Shown: positions 8,709-16,319 of the stretch, one piece after another
Layout of the letters: each line of letters begins with the position of its first letter
Numbering within the stretch: position 1 is the stretch's first letter
From: JACRGC01 sp041305345
Lineage (GTDB): Archaea; Micrarchaeota; Micrarchaeia; Norongarragalinales; SBBD01
Assembly: GCA_041305345.1 (NCBI GenBank)
Contig: JBFYLP010000005.1
Location: 1-64,000 of the forward strand
Direction: 5' to 3'
DNA: 64,000 nucleotides
Position numbers and translations under genes: made by a program
The notes under the pieces: generated by a model
Seen by the model: the letters and a program-made list of their open reading frames with translations, nothing else
What the model was told of the DNA's origin: nothing
The model's database searches: none

Positions 8709-8737
8709 GGTTAAAAACCCTTATTCACAGAATATAT
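8709..8737 (+). promoter_or_regulatory. promoter of the L44e translation operon
   Basis: TATA-like GGTTAAAAACC (8709-8719) and a second AT-rich box AATATATG (about 8731) precede the L44e start by 60-90 bases, in the only non-coding gap before the five-gene operon. Confidence 0.4.
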
Positions 8738-8798
8738 GTTCGCTTTTCTGATTATTCAGAATTAGAAGGGTAGAGGCACCAAGAAAGGTTGGGTCGTT

Positions 8799-9086
8799 AT
8801 GATAGTACCAAAAGAGATCCGGACGTACTGCCCGTATTGCAGGAAGCACCAGGTTCACAAGGTGAAGGTCAGCACAAGCAAGTACAAGGCCGGCAGGAGC
8901 CTGGCGTGGGGAACAAGGAAGCACGAAAGGAAGCTTGCAGGAATGCACGGCAAGGTGAAGGGCAAGGCAAAGGTGAAGAAGCAGGGCATCAGGAATAAGC
9001 TGATGCTGGAATGCAACGCCTGCCACAAGAAGCACGAAACGGTCACGACCGGAAGGATGAAGAAGAAATCCGAATTGGCGAAGTGA
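8799..9086 (+). CDS. rpl44e: 50S ribosomal protein L44e
   Basis: A 95-residue protein of usual family length, with the zinc-binding C-x2-C pairs (TYCPYCRKHQVHKV near the start, ECNACHKKH near residue 72) and the basic TRKHERKLAGMHGKVKGKAKVKK core of L44e. L44e sits at the E site of the archaeal 50S subunit. It opens the L44e-S27e-aIF2alpha-Nop10-PAC2 operon, an arrangement conserved in many archaea; the gap to S27e is four bases. Confidence 0.95.
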   Translation: MIVPKEIRTYCPYCRKHQVHKVKVSTSKYKAGRSLAWGTRKHERKLAGMHGKVKGKAKVKKQGIRNKLMLECNACHKKHETVTTGRMKKKSELAK

Positions 9087-9090
9087 TATT

Positions 9091-9255
9091 ATGGGGAGGT
9101 TCTTGAAAGTTCAATGCGAATGCGGTGCGGACACCGAGATCGTCTACGGGGATTCTAAGCAGGCGAGGAATTGCGCGAAGTGCAACAACCCGCTTGTAAT
9201 CCCAACCGGTGGACGTGCAAGGATCAACGCACGCGTAGTGGAAGTGCTTAGTTGA
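9091..9255 (+). CDS. rps27e: 30S ribosomal protein S27e
   Basis: A 54-residue protein starting MGRFLKVQCECGADTEIVYG. It has the S27e zinc ribbon (C-x-C near residues 9-11 and CAKCNNPL near 30) and the conserved tail PTGGRARINARVVEVLS. It binds the 30S platform. It lies four bases after L44e and runs into the aIF2-alpha gene, as expected for this operon. Confidence 0.95.
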   Translation: MGRFLKVQCECGADTEIVYGDSKQARNCAKCNNPLVIPTGGRARINARVVEVLS

Positions 9256-9265
9256 GGGATTGCTA

Positions 9266-10018
9266 GTGGCTAATTACCCTGAAGGAGGCGAATTCGTAAT
9301 CGCCAACATCAACAAGATAATGCCTTACGGCGCCTTCTGCACCCTGCAGGAGTACGGGAACCTGGAGGCATTCCTCCACGTGTCCGAGGTCTCCTCCGGA
9401 TGGGTGAAAAACATACGCGACTATGTGAAGGAAGGCCAGAAGATCGTCGCGGTCGTGCAGCGGGTGGATTTGGATAAGCACCAAATCGATTTGAGCCTCA
9501 AGCGCGTTTCCGAATCCGACAGGAAAAGGAAGATGGAAAGCTACCAGCTGGGGAAGCGCGCCGAAAAGCTCCTTGAGCGTGCTGGCGGGAAGCTCAAGAA
9601 AAACCTGAAGGACGCATACAAGGAGGTCGGGGACACACTCATTGCGGAATACGGGGACCTTTATTCTTCATTTGAAAGGATAAAGGCGGGCGAGGTCTCT
9701 CCCAAAATCCCAAACGACTGGCTCGCCGTTCTTAGGGAGATTGCGGAAGTCGAGATCAAGGAGAAGGTGATTGAGGCGCGCGCGGAATTGAGGATGCAAA
9801 GCTACGAGGAGGAGGGCATCCTGATAATACGGGGCGTGCTGGAGAAGATTTCAAAGTGCGCTCCCGGTCTGGAGGTCCAATACATTGGGGCGCCCGCATA
9901 TTACATTGATTTCAAGGTAAAGGAGCACAAGGACGTGGATAAGACGATTGCAAAGATCGAGAAAGTCCTTTCGGGCGTGAAGGGGATCGAATACACACTT
10001 CAAAAGACGAAGGGATGA
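9266..10018 (+). CDS. eif2a: translation initiation factor aIF2 subunit alpha
   Basis: A 250-residue protein of family length. It has the N-terminal S1/OB domain (EFVIANINKIMPYGAFCTLQEYGNLEAFLHVSEVSSGWVKNI), the helical middle domain, and the C-terminal alpha-beta domain (LIIRGVLEKISKCAPGLEVQYIGAPAYYIDFK). aIF2 carries initiator Met-tRNA to the 30S subunit; alpha contacts the tRNA. I prefer the GTG at 9266 over the TTG at 9260, because GAGGGA just upstream is then well spaced. Confidence 0.95.
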   Translation: MANYPEGGEFVIANINKIMPYGAFCTLQEYGNLEAFLHVSEVSSGWVKNIRDYVKEGQKIVAVVQRVDLDKHQIDLSLKRVSESDRKRKMESYQLGKRAEKLLERAGGKLKKNLKDAYKEVGDTLIAEYGDLYSSFERIKAGEVSPKIPNDWLAVLREIAEVEIKEKVIEARAELRMQSYEEEGILIIRGVLEKISKCAPGLEVQYIGAPAYYIDFKVKEHKDVDKTIAKIEKVLSGVKGIEYTLQKTKG

Positions 10019-10022
10019 AAGG

Positions 10023-10199
10023 ATGGCAAACCTCCTTAGGGTGTGCAGGTCGTGCGGGAAATATTCGCTTAAGGATATTTGCTCGGATTGCGGTAAAACG
10101 ACGAATTCTGCGCATCCGCCAAAATATTCCAAGGAGGACAAATACGCAATTTACAGGAGGAAGGAGCTTTTCCCACGTTTTTTTAGCGGGCAGGCCTAA
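10023..10199 (+). CDS. nop10: H/ACA ribonucleoprotein Nop10
   Basis: A 58-residue protein starting MANLLRVCRSCGKYSLKDIC. It has the Nop10 zinc ribbon (CRSC...CSDC) and the linker PKYSKEDKYAIYRRK that contacts Cbf5. Nop10 is a core subunit of the H/ACA RNP that makes pseudouridine in rRNA. It starts five bases after aIF2-alpha, the conserved archaeal gene order. Confidence 0.95.
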   Translation: MANLLRVCRSCGKYSLKDICSDCGKTTNSAHPPKYSKEDKYAIYRRKELFPRFFSGQA

Positions 10200-10265
10200 C
10201 CTAAATGATAATTTATTAAATGACGGGCGCCGATCTATCTTACGGATTCCCGTGGGTTGGTATGA

Positions 10266-11066
10266 ATGAAAACTGATGCAGATGAAAAGCTATCGATGAC
10301 TCACTCGCACATAAGGATCAGGAGGCAGGTTAAGCCCGATAAGCCAATACTCATAGTCGGATTGCCGGGAATTGGCTTTGTAAGCAAGCTCGCCGCGGAC
10401 CATATGATAAGAACCACTAAAGCGCAGCATTTCGCAACCCTTTATTCCCCAAACTTTCCAAACCAGGTGATTGCCCTGAAATCAGGCAACCTCAAACTAT
10501 TCTCGATGCGTTTCTTCTACAAGAAATTCAAGGGCAGGGATGCGATCATCGTGAAGGGCGATGTCCAGCCCCTTACCGTTGAAGGGCAGTATGAGGTTTC
10601 CGCCAGGATGCTCGAGTTCTTCCGGGGGATGGGTGGCGAGGAGGTCATCGCAATGGCCGGATATGCGATAAACAAGAAGTCCGAAAAACCCGCAATATAC
10701 TGTGCATCCAACAGCAGGTCGCACCTCAAGTACTTCCTTTCGCAAGGCGCAAAGCAGAATGATGCAATCGTCCCCATAGTGGGGATGGCGGGCCTGGTCC
10801 CGGGCATTGCTCGCCTCTTCAAAATCAGGGGATCTTGCCTGCTCGTTGAAACGCAGGGCCAGGCGATAGACGCCCTTGGCGCAACCACGCTGCTCGAGCT
10901 GATTTCCAAGGTCGTGAAGGAGAGGATAGACACCTCCGACTTGCAGGGCAAGGCGAAGAAGACGGAGGAAGTGATCAAGAAGATTGAGGAGCAGGCAATG
11001 CGGGAGGAGAAGATCGCCGGCTCGATTGACACTTCAAAGAAGGAAGTGCAGAGCTACATACATTAA
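10266..11066 (+). CDS. PAC2 family proteasome-assembly chaperone-like protein (PbaB-type)
   Basis: A 266-residue protein with the PAC2 family opening PDKPILIVGLPGIGFVSKLAADHMI and the later block VPIVGMAGLVPGIARLFKIRG. Archaeal homologues (PbaA/PbaB) bind the proteasome alpha ring. They are often encoded after Nop10, as here. The C-terminal 40 residues are charged and helical, ending SYIH rather than a clear HbYX tail. The ATG at 10266 is used; an internal Met at residue 11 is an alternative. Confidence 0.85.
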   Translation: MKTDADEKLSMTHSHIRIRRQVKPDKPILIVGLPGIGFVSKLAADHMIRTTKAQHFATLYSPNFPNQVIALKSGNLKLFSMRFFYKKFKGRDAIIVKGDVQPLTVEGQYEVSARMLEFFRGMGGEEVIAMAGYAINKKSEKPAIYCASNSRSHLKYFLSQGAKQNDAIVPIVGMAGLVPGIARLFKIRGSCLLVETQGQAIDALGATTLLELISKVVKERIDTSDLQGKAKKTEEVIKKIEEQAMREEKIAGSIDTSKKEVQSYIH

Positions 11067-11080
11067 TCAAAAGGCCAGAA

Positions 11081-11458
11081 TCAGCCCAAAATTAGTTGCT
11101 CAATTTTAATTCCCGAATTTAGCTCCTTGTCCGACAATGTGAACGCCTTTTCCGTCTCCCTTAGCATCATCAGGGGGAAGAACCGCCATTCCTCCCTGCT
11201 TACCTTCCAGGCAACATAGTAGGGGATCGCAGAGCGCCTCTCGAAATCCCGCATAAGCTGCATCCGCTCCCTTTCAATCCACAGGTTGCCCGAATTCCAC
11301 GCCTTGCATTCGACCGCGAATTTCTTCGTCGAACTCAGCACCAATAAATCCGGGGAGGTGTGGTCGTGCGCGCTCCCTGCAGCCCTGACCACAAGGAACC
11401 CCCTGGCCTCGAACATCTTCTTTAGCTGCCTCTCGTAATTCGCGCCCTTGCCAGACAT
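11081..11458 (-). CDS. hjc: Holliday junction resolvase Hjc
   Basis: A 125-residue protein of typical Hjc length. The nuclease motif is complete: Glu in KGANYERQL, Asp in TSPDLLVL, and the E-x-K pair in FAVECKAW. Hjc cleaves four-way DNA junctions during recombination. The start at 11458 (MSGKGANYERQLKK) fits the family; longer readings upstream add an unlikely hydrophobic stretch. It faces away from the archease gene. Confidence 0.92.
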   Translation of the reverse strand: MSGKGANYERQLKKMFEARGFLVVRAAGSAHDHTSPDLLVLSSTKKFAVECKAWNSGNLWIERERMQLMRDFERRSAIPYYVAWKVSREEWRFFPLMMLRETEKAFTLSDKELNSGIKIEQLILG

Positions 11459-11512
11459 GATATGGGTTAAAAGCAGGGAAGTTAAAAAGGAATACTGGAA
11501 AAACACCATCAG

Positions 11513-11670
11513 ATGGAAAAAATGGCAAAATACAAATTCCTCGACCACAGGGCCGACATGTTCGACACCTCCAGGGGAGGTACCTCCCCTACTCGTGTCG
11601 CCTCTACCCCCCTTAATTGGCGATGCGAATGAAAAAATTCAAGTTCTTGGACCACAGGGCCGACATGTTC
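11513..11670 (+). repeat. duplicated, recoded 5' end of the archease gene flanking a palindrome
   Basis: A 21-bp core encoding DHRADMF is perfectly repeated at 11543-11563 and 11650-11670. Upstream of each copy a KYKFL/KFKFL-encoding stretch differs mainly at synonymous positions. The first copy starts at an ATG at 11513 and runs off frame after DMF; the second belongs to the intact archease. The spacer contains a perfect 18-bp palindrome, AGGGGAGGTACCTCCCCT (11573-11590), embedded in a GACAC/GTGTC outer stem. It looks like an insertion at the gene start that brought its own replacement 5' end. Confidence 0.7.
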
Positions 11671-12051
11671 ATCGAGGCGTATGGAAAAACCTATCCTGAA
11701 GCCCTCGAAAACGTAGCCGAAGGATTATTCGAGACCATTTCAGACTCGAAAAAATTGAAGGAAAAAAAGTGCATCATTTTGAGTGAAAGTGCGCCCACAC
11801 TCGAGCAGCTCACCACATACCTCCTGAATAAAATTGTTTCTGAGGCTGATGCGCGCGAGATGATGTTTCGGAAAATGAAGGCAAGGAAATTTGATGGAAA
11901 GGAAGGAAAATTCGAGATTGAAGTGGAGGTTTTTGGCCAGCCTGCTGCCCACAAGCTCGGAAGGATGTACGTGAAGGCAATCACCCATCACGAGGCAAGC
12001 GTGAGGCACGAGAAGGGCAAATGGACCATCAAGATTCTTCCGGACATTTAG
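11629..12051 (+). CDS. archease (RtcB ligase/RNA processing cofactor)
   Basis: A 140-residue protein with the archease signature MKKFKFLDHRADMFIEAYGKT, the acidic residues that bind metal, and the closing block VKAITHHEASVRHEKGKWTIKILPDI. Archease activates the tRNA ligase RtcB and allows multiple turnovers, so it matters for the intron-rich tRNAs here. I start at the ATG at 11629, which best matches family starts; in-frame ATG (11623) and TTG (11617) codons are alternatives. A partial copy of its first codons lies 107 bases upstream. Confidence 0.9.
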   Translation: MKKFKFLDHRADMFIEAYGKTYPEALENVAEGLFETISDSKKLKEKKCIILSESAPTLEQLTTYLLNKIVSEADAREMMFRKMKARKFDGKEGKFEIEVEVFGQPAAHKLGRMYVKAITHHEASVRHEKGKWTIKILPDI

Positions 12052-12060
12052 TTGGTGCGT

Positions 12061-12675
12061 ATGAGACTCATTGCGAAAGGCGCCGAAGCCGAAATATTCT
12101 TGACTAAAAGGAATGGGGAAAGCGCCATCTTGAAGAGGAGGGTCAAAAAGAGGTACAGGGTGGAGGAGCTGGATAGGCGGCTTAGGTCATCGCGCACTAA
12201 AAGGGAGGCGAAAATACTTTTTGCTTCGAAAATGGCGGGCATCTTGTGCCCCCTGATTTACGATGCGGACTTGGAAAAAACGGAGCTGTTGCTGGAGAAG
12301 ATCGAAGGGGAGAGGATAAGGGAATTATTGCACAAAAAGGGGAAGGCGGCTGAAAAATGCCTGCCCCTCATCGGCAAGGAACTTGCCAAACTTCATAACG
12401 CCAACATAATTCACGGCGATTTTTCAACCGCTAACGTAATGGTTGGAAAAAATGGCGAAATAACGGTGATTGATTTCGGGCTCTCGGATTTTTCCTCTTC
12501 CCTCGAGGATAAGGCGACCGACCTGCTGGTCTTCAAGAAAAGCACGGATGGAAGACAGTTCAAATTGTTTTTGAAGGGATATTGCAAATTATGCAGCAAT
12601 GCTAAAGGCGTAATTCGCCAACTTGCCGAAATAGAAAAAAGGGGGAGGTACGTTGCGAGGGCGCAGGCGAACTGA
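12061..12675 (+). CDS. bud32: KEOPS complex kinase Bud32
   Basis: A 204-residue small kinase starting MRLIAKGAEAEIF. Motifs visible: the Gly-rich strand with KGAEA, the Lys in SAILKRRVKKRYR, the catalytic loop NIIHGDFSTANVMV and the DFG (VIDFGLSDFS). Bud32 is the ATPase/kinase of KEOPS, which makes t6A37 in tRNAs. It follows archease by nine bases and is not fused to Kae1, which is absent from this window. Upstream in-frame TTG and GTG are alternative starts. Confidence 0.93.
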   Translation: MRLIAKGAEAEIFLTKRNGESAILKRRVKKRYRVEELDRRLRSSRTKREAKILFASKMAGILCPLIYDADLEKTELLLEKIEGERIRELLHKKGKAAEKCLPLIGKELAKLHNANIIHGDFSTANVMVGKNGEITVIDFGLSDFSSSLEDKATDLLVFKKSTDGRQFKLFLKGYCKLCSNAKGVIRQLAEIEKRGRYVARAQAN

Positions 12676-12794
12676 TTTTCTTGCGCACGGCTAAGGCGTT
12701 TATTATTATTCTTCTGCTCAAAACCCATTTAAACCTCCAATCCACCCCCTACCCGAGATTTGGGGAATCAAAATGACTGCCCCAAATTCTCGCC

Positions 12795-13259
12795 TTAGAG
12801 GTTCGAGGATTTGATATTGAGCAGCACGCTCGTCCCAATATCCTTGATATCCTTTTCCTTGATAGAAGCCTCCTTGCCATCGTTCTTTTCCACTATCATT
12901 TCGGATAGTTTGTTGGTGGATTCTACGCGCTTGATATGTTTTACCTTTCCGATATTCTTCCCTTCGGCATCGTAAACCTCCTTTCCTATATACATATGCG
13001 CGGGCACTATGTTCAGAATTGCGCCCTCCTCGTTGAGCTTATCTATATAGGTTTTTCCGATATAGTGGCTTATTGAAGAAAAAAAACCCTGCTGCACCTT
13101 GATCCGCACGCCCTCGATTGTAAGATGGCTCGGATCGATCATCACCGAATCAATTGTGCCGATGGTTTCTCCGCTGCTGGCGAGAACCTTCTTTCCCATT
13201 ACGTTCATTACCTCCACAGTTTGTGGGATCTTCAAACTCTCCCCTCTTATTTCAGACAT
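12795..13259 (-). CDS. PRC-barrel domain protein
   Basis: A 154-residue soluble protein with two PRC-barrel-like repeats: MNVMGKKVLASSGETIGTIDSVMID and MYIGKEVYDAEGKNIGKVKHIKRV. The family includes RimM-like and photosynthetic reaction-centre barrels, and in archaea small stand-alone proteins of unknown role. The start at 13259 removes three residues of doubtful upstream frame. Its promoter carries one of three near-identical palindromes found in this region (13268-13288), so it may belong to a shared regulon. Confidence 0.75.
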   Translation of the reverse strand: MSEIRGESLKIPQTVEVMNVMGKKVLASSGETIGTIDSVMIDPSHLTIEGVRIKVQQGFFSSISHYIGKTYIDKLNEEGAILNIVPAHMYIGKEVYDAEGKNIGKVKHIKRVESTNKLSEMIVEKNDGKEASIKEKDIKDIGTSVLLNIKSSNL

Positions 13260-13267
13260 ACAAATCA

Positions 13268-13288
13268 CCTTATTAATAATATAATAGG
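13268..13288. promoter_or_regulatory. operator-like palindrome, copy a (PRC-barrel promoter)
   Basis: CCTTATTA-N6-TAATAGG lies between the PRC-barrel start codon (13259, minus) and its TATA box (ACTTATATAC read on minus, about 13299-13308). Two further copies with identical 21-bp layout are at 14418 and 15879. Confidence 0.6.
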
Positions 13289-13306
13289 ATGCTAGGAGTA
13301 TATAAG

Positions 13307-14353
13307 TTAGTGGTTTATCCTTTTTGCGGTAATTAGTTCGTTATTTGCCATTTTTTTGGTTACTGACCCAGTTTCCGGGGTCTCAATTGCCCGTTCAATT
13401 ATCTTTATCGAATTCGCCAGCAGCAGCGGACCGATGATGAATCCGAATACCCCAAATAAGGTAATTCCGCCAAGAACGCCAATTAGCATTATGAATGGAT
13501 GGATTTGGGCGCGCTTGCCGACAAAACGCGTATAGAAGATGAACTCAATGCCTATCATTAAGAACAGGCCGATTGCAATTACCCCCAACATGGTAACGTA
13601 TTGGTTAATGGAAAAATAATATAAAGCCAAAGGCCCCCAGATAAGGAACGGACCTACACTTGGCACAAAGGCCAAGATGAAGATCAGTACTGCGAAAATG
13701 AGCGCACCCTGAATCCCAAATAATGAAAAACCAGCGAATGCGATTGCCCCCTCCAGCAGTGAGACCAACACGTGGCCGTGGATGATTGCATTGGTCGTAC
13801 CTTCAAGTTCTGTAATCATGCGATCCTTGTTCTTGAATGGCAAATATTTCTGCAGATGGGAAATGAGCTCGTCCCAACTAATTAAAAGATAAAACATGCC
13901 ATTTAGTGTGATGAAGAGCGCAAGGGAAAAGGTGGGGATGGATTGGAAAAAGGAGCTTATTACTGCATCTAAGGTATAAGTGATATAAGTCTTGAGCCCA
14001 ACGGTGTCGATATTGAATGTTTTTAGGAAAGGTTGTGCCAGGAACCCATCAACTATTTTATTGAAACCTTCGCCCCTAAAACCTCCCAAATCGTTTAGTA
14101 TCTGAAGGGAAATGAAAATGATCGGCATTACAACTAGAAAAATTGAAATTATCAGGCATAGCAATGCTGCCGGATTATTACCTAGCCTTGGCCTGAGTTT
14201 GAGGTATATCGGTTTGACTAAAAAAGCTAGGATAAAGGCGGAAATTATTGCGCCGACAAATGGTAAAACCAGCAGGGATGAAAATAATATGAGGCCAAGA
14301 ACTATCGCCCAAAACAGATAATTGTGGAGTTGATGCCGTTGTGTTAGATTCAT
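13307..14353 (-). CDS. AI-2E family transporter (PerM/TqsA-like)
   Basis: A 348-residue membrane protein with about eight predicted helices in the arrangement of the AI-2E/UPF0118 family: an N-terminal pair (WAIVLGLILFSSLLVLPFVGA), a soluble middle region, and a C-terminal block with GALIFAVLIFILAFVPSVGPFLIWGPLAL. Family members have been linked to autoinducer export and to Na+/H+ antiport; the substrate here cannot be inferred. It is read away from the YqjD/YqjE-like pair, and the region between them holds operator copy b. Confidence 0.85.
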   Translation of the reverse strand: MNLTQRHQLHNYLFWAIVLGLILFSSLLVLPFVGAIISAFILAFLVKPIYLKLRPRLGNNPAALLCLIISIFLVVMPIIFISLQILNDLGGFRGEGFNKIVDGFLAQPFLKTFNIDTVGLKTYITYTLDAVISSFFQSIPTFSLALFITLNGMFYLLISWDELISHLQKYLPFKNKDRMITELEGTTNAIIHGHVLVSLLEGAIAFAGFSLFGIQGALIFAVLIFILAFVPSVGPFLIWGPLALYYFSINQYVTMLGVIAIGLFLMIGIEFIFYTRFVGKRAQIHPFIMLIGVLGGITLFGVFGFIIGPLLLANSIKIIERAIETPETGSVTKKMANNELITAKRINH

Positions 14354-14395
14354 AATAATTTATGCACCCGTTAATTATCGGACAGCGATATAACC

Positions 14396-14438
14396 ATAGG
14401 TATATTAATACCTATTACCTTATTAAATAGCTAATAAG
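14396..14438. promoter_or_regulatory. paired inverted repeats with operator-like palindrome, copy b
   Basis: ATAGGTAT-ATTA-ATACCTAT (14396-14415) is directly followed by CCTTATTA-N6-TAATAAG (14418-14438). The second matches copies a and c in sequence and spacing. The site sits between the AI-2E transporter (minus) and the gene at 14480 (plus) and could control both. Confidence 0.6.
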
Positions 14439-14479
14439 ATGTTAATTTTGTTAGTATTTGATTAAAAGGGGTAGATAGT

Positions 14480-14692
14480 ATGGCAATGAAAACAACAGAA
14501 GACAGGATGCTAGAAAGGAAAATCGGAGAGGCAAAGGAATTTGCAGGCGAAAAGATCGGCGATGCAAGGAACTATGCAATAGAGCAGAAGGACAAATTCG
14601 ACGTACTTGTCGGGGATCACCCGCTGTTATTTGTCGGAGGCGCATTCATCGGAGGCATGCTTCTTGGCAAAATGATCTCAGATAGGCGTTAA
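14480..14692 (+). CDS. YqjD/ElaB-like small membrane-anchored protein
   Basis: A 70-residue protein with a charged amphipathic helix (about 1-45, EDRMLERKIGEAKEFAGEKIGDARNY) and a C-terminal Gly-rich transmembrane segment, HPLLFVGGAFIGGMLLGKMI. This is the layout of bacterial ElaB/YqjD/DUF883 proteins, which sit in the inner membrane and bind ribosomes in stationary phase. It is followed after four bases by a YqjE/holin-like protein, the same pairing as in bacteria. Similarity is by pattern only. Confidence 0.6.
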   Translation: MAMKTTEDRMLERKIGEAKEFAGEKIGDARNYAIEQKDKFDVLVGDHPLLFVGGAFIGGMLLGKMISDRR

Positions 14693-14696
14693 ACCT

Positions 14697-15002
14697 ATGA
14701 AGACCGATTGGATTGCTTCCTTTATTGAAGGCTTTAAAAGCGTCGTGAACGTTACGGGCCTCGTAAAGGGAGTTGTCTCTTCATCTATAGCTGAAGGCAT
14801 TCAAAGCGGTTATGCCCGCATTGCCCCAAGCCTAGTCAGGCTAGCTCTTATCTCTGCATTGCTTTTAGTCGGATTGTTCATGTTCGCATTGGGATTAAGC
14901 ATTGCACTAGAAAATATGATTCATGCCCCGGGATTCGGGTATTTGATCACGGGAATTATTTTTGTGGTTATGGGTGCGTTATTCTACGCGTTCAACAGAT
15001 AG
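14697..15002 (+). CDS. YqjE/phage-holin-like small membrane protein
   Basis: A 101-residue protein with an amphipathic N-terminal half and two adjacent C-terminal transmembrane helices (about 48-72 and 77-98, LALISALLLVGLFMFALGLSIAL...GYLITGIIFVVMGALFYAF). This matches the YqjE/holin-X type architecture. Coupled to the YqjD-like gene upstream (four-base gap). Probably an envelope stress or stationary-phase membrane protein; no motif proves it. Confidence 0.55.
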   Translation: MKTDWIASFIEGFKSVVNVTGLVKGVVSSSIAEGIQSGYARIAPSLVRLALISALLLVGLFMFALGLSIALENMIHAPGFGYLITGIIFVVMGALFYAFNR

Positions 15003-15095
15003 GTTAAAATTTTAAAGGATCCGTCATTTATATTATTCCAATAACTTAAATCAATGCATTCATTAAGTAATAGGCTATAAATAAAAGGTAATATT

Positions 15096-15773
15096 ATGCC
15101 AAAAGCGCCAAATTACGCGGATGAGGAGATTTTGCTTACGTTAATCTGGGTTATGCCTAAAAGGTTGACCAAAGGCCAGATAGGCCGCCTTTTGGGGATA
15201 AAATCGGCTGGGCAGAAACATTGGCGCGAGCGATTAGAGAAACTGGCCGAAAAACACCTGATCTCGTACGAAAAGCTCGATGCCGGGGAATTGTTCTTCG
15301 GGTCGCCAATTCTTAAGTATTACCTAACCGATGATAATCTGGAGTCCATTTGGCGCCAGTATTTCGTGCATCACGATGCGCGCCATGGTCTTGTCAACGA
15401 TCCTTTCCTGACGCCGTTTTCAGCGGGAATCTGGAACGTGACAAGTTCGCCCGAGTTCTGCAAGCTGGTGGGCTCATCGTTCAACTATTATTTCCTTTGC
15501 GCCAAGAATGAGGCGAACCCGATAAAGCCCGCAGAAAGGCTCGATGCCTTGGATAAGGATAAAATTTGGAAAATCATGGATGCCGTGCTCTCAATAGGTT
15601 GGAAGACAGAGGCTTACCGAAGAAAACCTGCGTTAATGGAAACGCTTAACTCGAACCAGAAAAAGGCATACGATACGATTGATTCACTATACACAAAGCA
15701 GATAAATGCACATCCGGTAGATTACAAGAAATACACCTCCCTTTTCGAGAAGAACTTCAAATATTATCTCTAA
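15096..15773 (+). CDS. hypothetical protein with N-terminal winged-helix-like region
   Basis: A 225-residue soluble protein. Residues 8-60 (ADEEILLTLIWVMPKRLTKGQIGRLLGIK...ERLEKLAEKHLISYEK) read like a winged helix-turn-helix. The rest is a helical, aromatic-rich domain that I do not recognise. A TATA-like CTATAAAT ends about 14 bases before the ATG, so transcripts may start at or near the start codon, unless an upstream AT box (15026-15036) is used. It could be the regulator of the surrounding small membrane protein genes, but that is inference. Confidence 0.5.
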   Translation: MPKAPNYADEEILLTLIWVMPKRLTKGQIGRLLGIKSAGQKHWRERLEKLAEKHLISYEKLDAGELFFGSPILKYYLTDDNLESIWRQYFVHHDARHGLVNDPFLTPFSAGIWNVTSSPEFCKLVGSSFNYYFLCAKNEANPIKPAERLDALDKDKIWKIMDAVLSIGWKTEAYRRKPALMETLNSNQKKAYDTIDSLYTKQINAHPVDYKKYTSLFEKNFKYYL

Positions 15774-15860
15774 TTGGATTGAAGGAATACTAAAACAATA
15801 TTTCTTTCGGGGAAAGCCGGACCCATAATGTACTTAGCCTTAGTATCCCTAAAACCAAAG

Positions 15861-15899
15861 CTTTATATATAGGTATCACCTTATTATATTCCTAATAGG
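15861..15899 (+). promoter_or_regulatory. TATA box and operator-like palindrome, copy c
   Basis: TATA box CTTTATATA (15861-15869) is followed by CCTTATTA-N6-TAATAGG (15879-15899), which would cover the transcription start region of the gene at 15932. The layout, box then palindrome, is the same as at the PRC-barrel gene. Confidence 0.6.
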
Positions 15900-15931
15900 G
15901 GATTACTTTTATAATATCTGGGGTGGCGGAT

Positions 15932-16030
15932 ATGGATACATTGGTTCTTCTGATTTTGGTTTTTGGCGTGCTAGCGGTAGGTACAGTGATTCATCTCACC
16001 GCAAAGCTTGCACATGGCAGAATGAATTGA
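15932..16030 (+). CDS. 32-residue single-helix membrane peptide
   Basis: The ORF reads MDTLVLLILVFGVLAVGTVI followed by a short basic tail, so almost the whole product is one transmembrane helix. GGTGG lies 6-10 bases before the ATG, and a TATA box plus palindrome precede it, which supports real expression. It heads a row of small membrane protein genes. Too short to assign to a family. Confidence 0.5.
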   Translation: MDTLVLLILVFGVLAVGTVIHLTAKLAHGRMN

Positions 16031-16081
16031 TTTTAGGTGCATTCCGTTTAAAGGAAGATTTTTTGAAAAATGGTGGTCGAT

Positions 16082-16261
16082 ATGGCAAATAGAACAGTTG
16101 TGTTGAATATGGATTGGCTTACAATACTGGTTGTTGTATTGCTTGTTTTTTGGGGGATAGGATTTCTTTTTGCAGCAACAGCGGGAGGCCTATTGCATTT
16201 CCTGCTTGTGATTGCAGTAGTGCTCATTGTAGTAAGGCTCGTCAGGGGCCAATCGCTTTGA
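16082..16261 (+). CDS. lmo0937-family-like small membrane protein
   Basis: A 59-residue protein with two hydrophobic helices separated by FAATAGG, and the closing block LLHFLLVIAVVLIVVRLVRGQ. This is the pattern of the lmo0937 family of two-helix membrane proteins widespread in bacteria. The ATG at 16082 is chosen because GGTGG lies just upstream; an ATG at 16070 would add four residues. The family is more typical of bacteria, so transfer is plausible. Confidence 0.6.
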   Translation: MANRTVVLNMDWLTILVVVLLVFWGIGFLFAATAGGLLHFLLVIAVVLIVVRLVRGQSL

Positions 16262-16319
16262 ATTTTTCCAATTTGGAAAAAAGGCACATTCGGATTTGGC
16301 ATAAAAAAGGGGATTGAAT

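Noticed and set aside
12676..12794. Small gene or RNA after bud32
   Set aside because: AT-rich gap with no start/stop pair of useful length and no strong hairpin.
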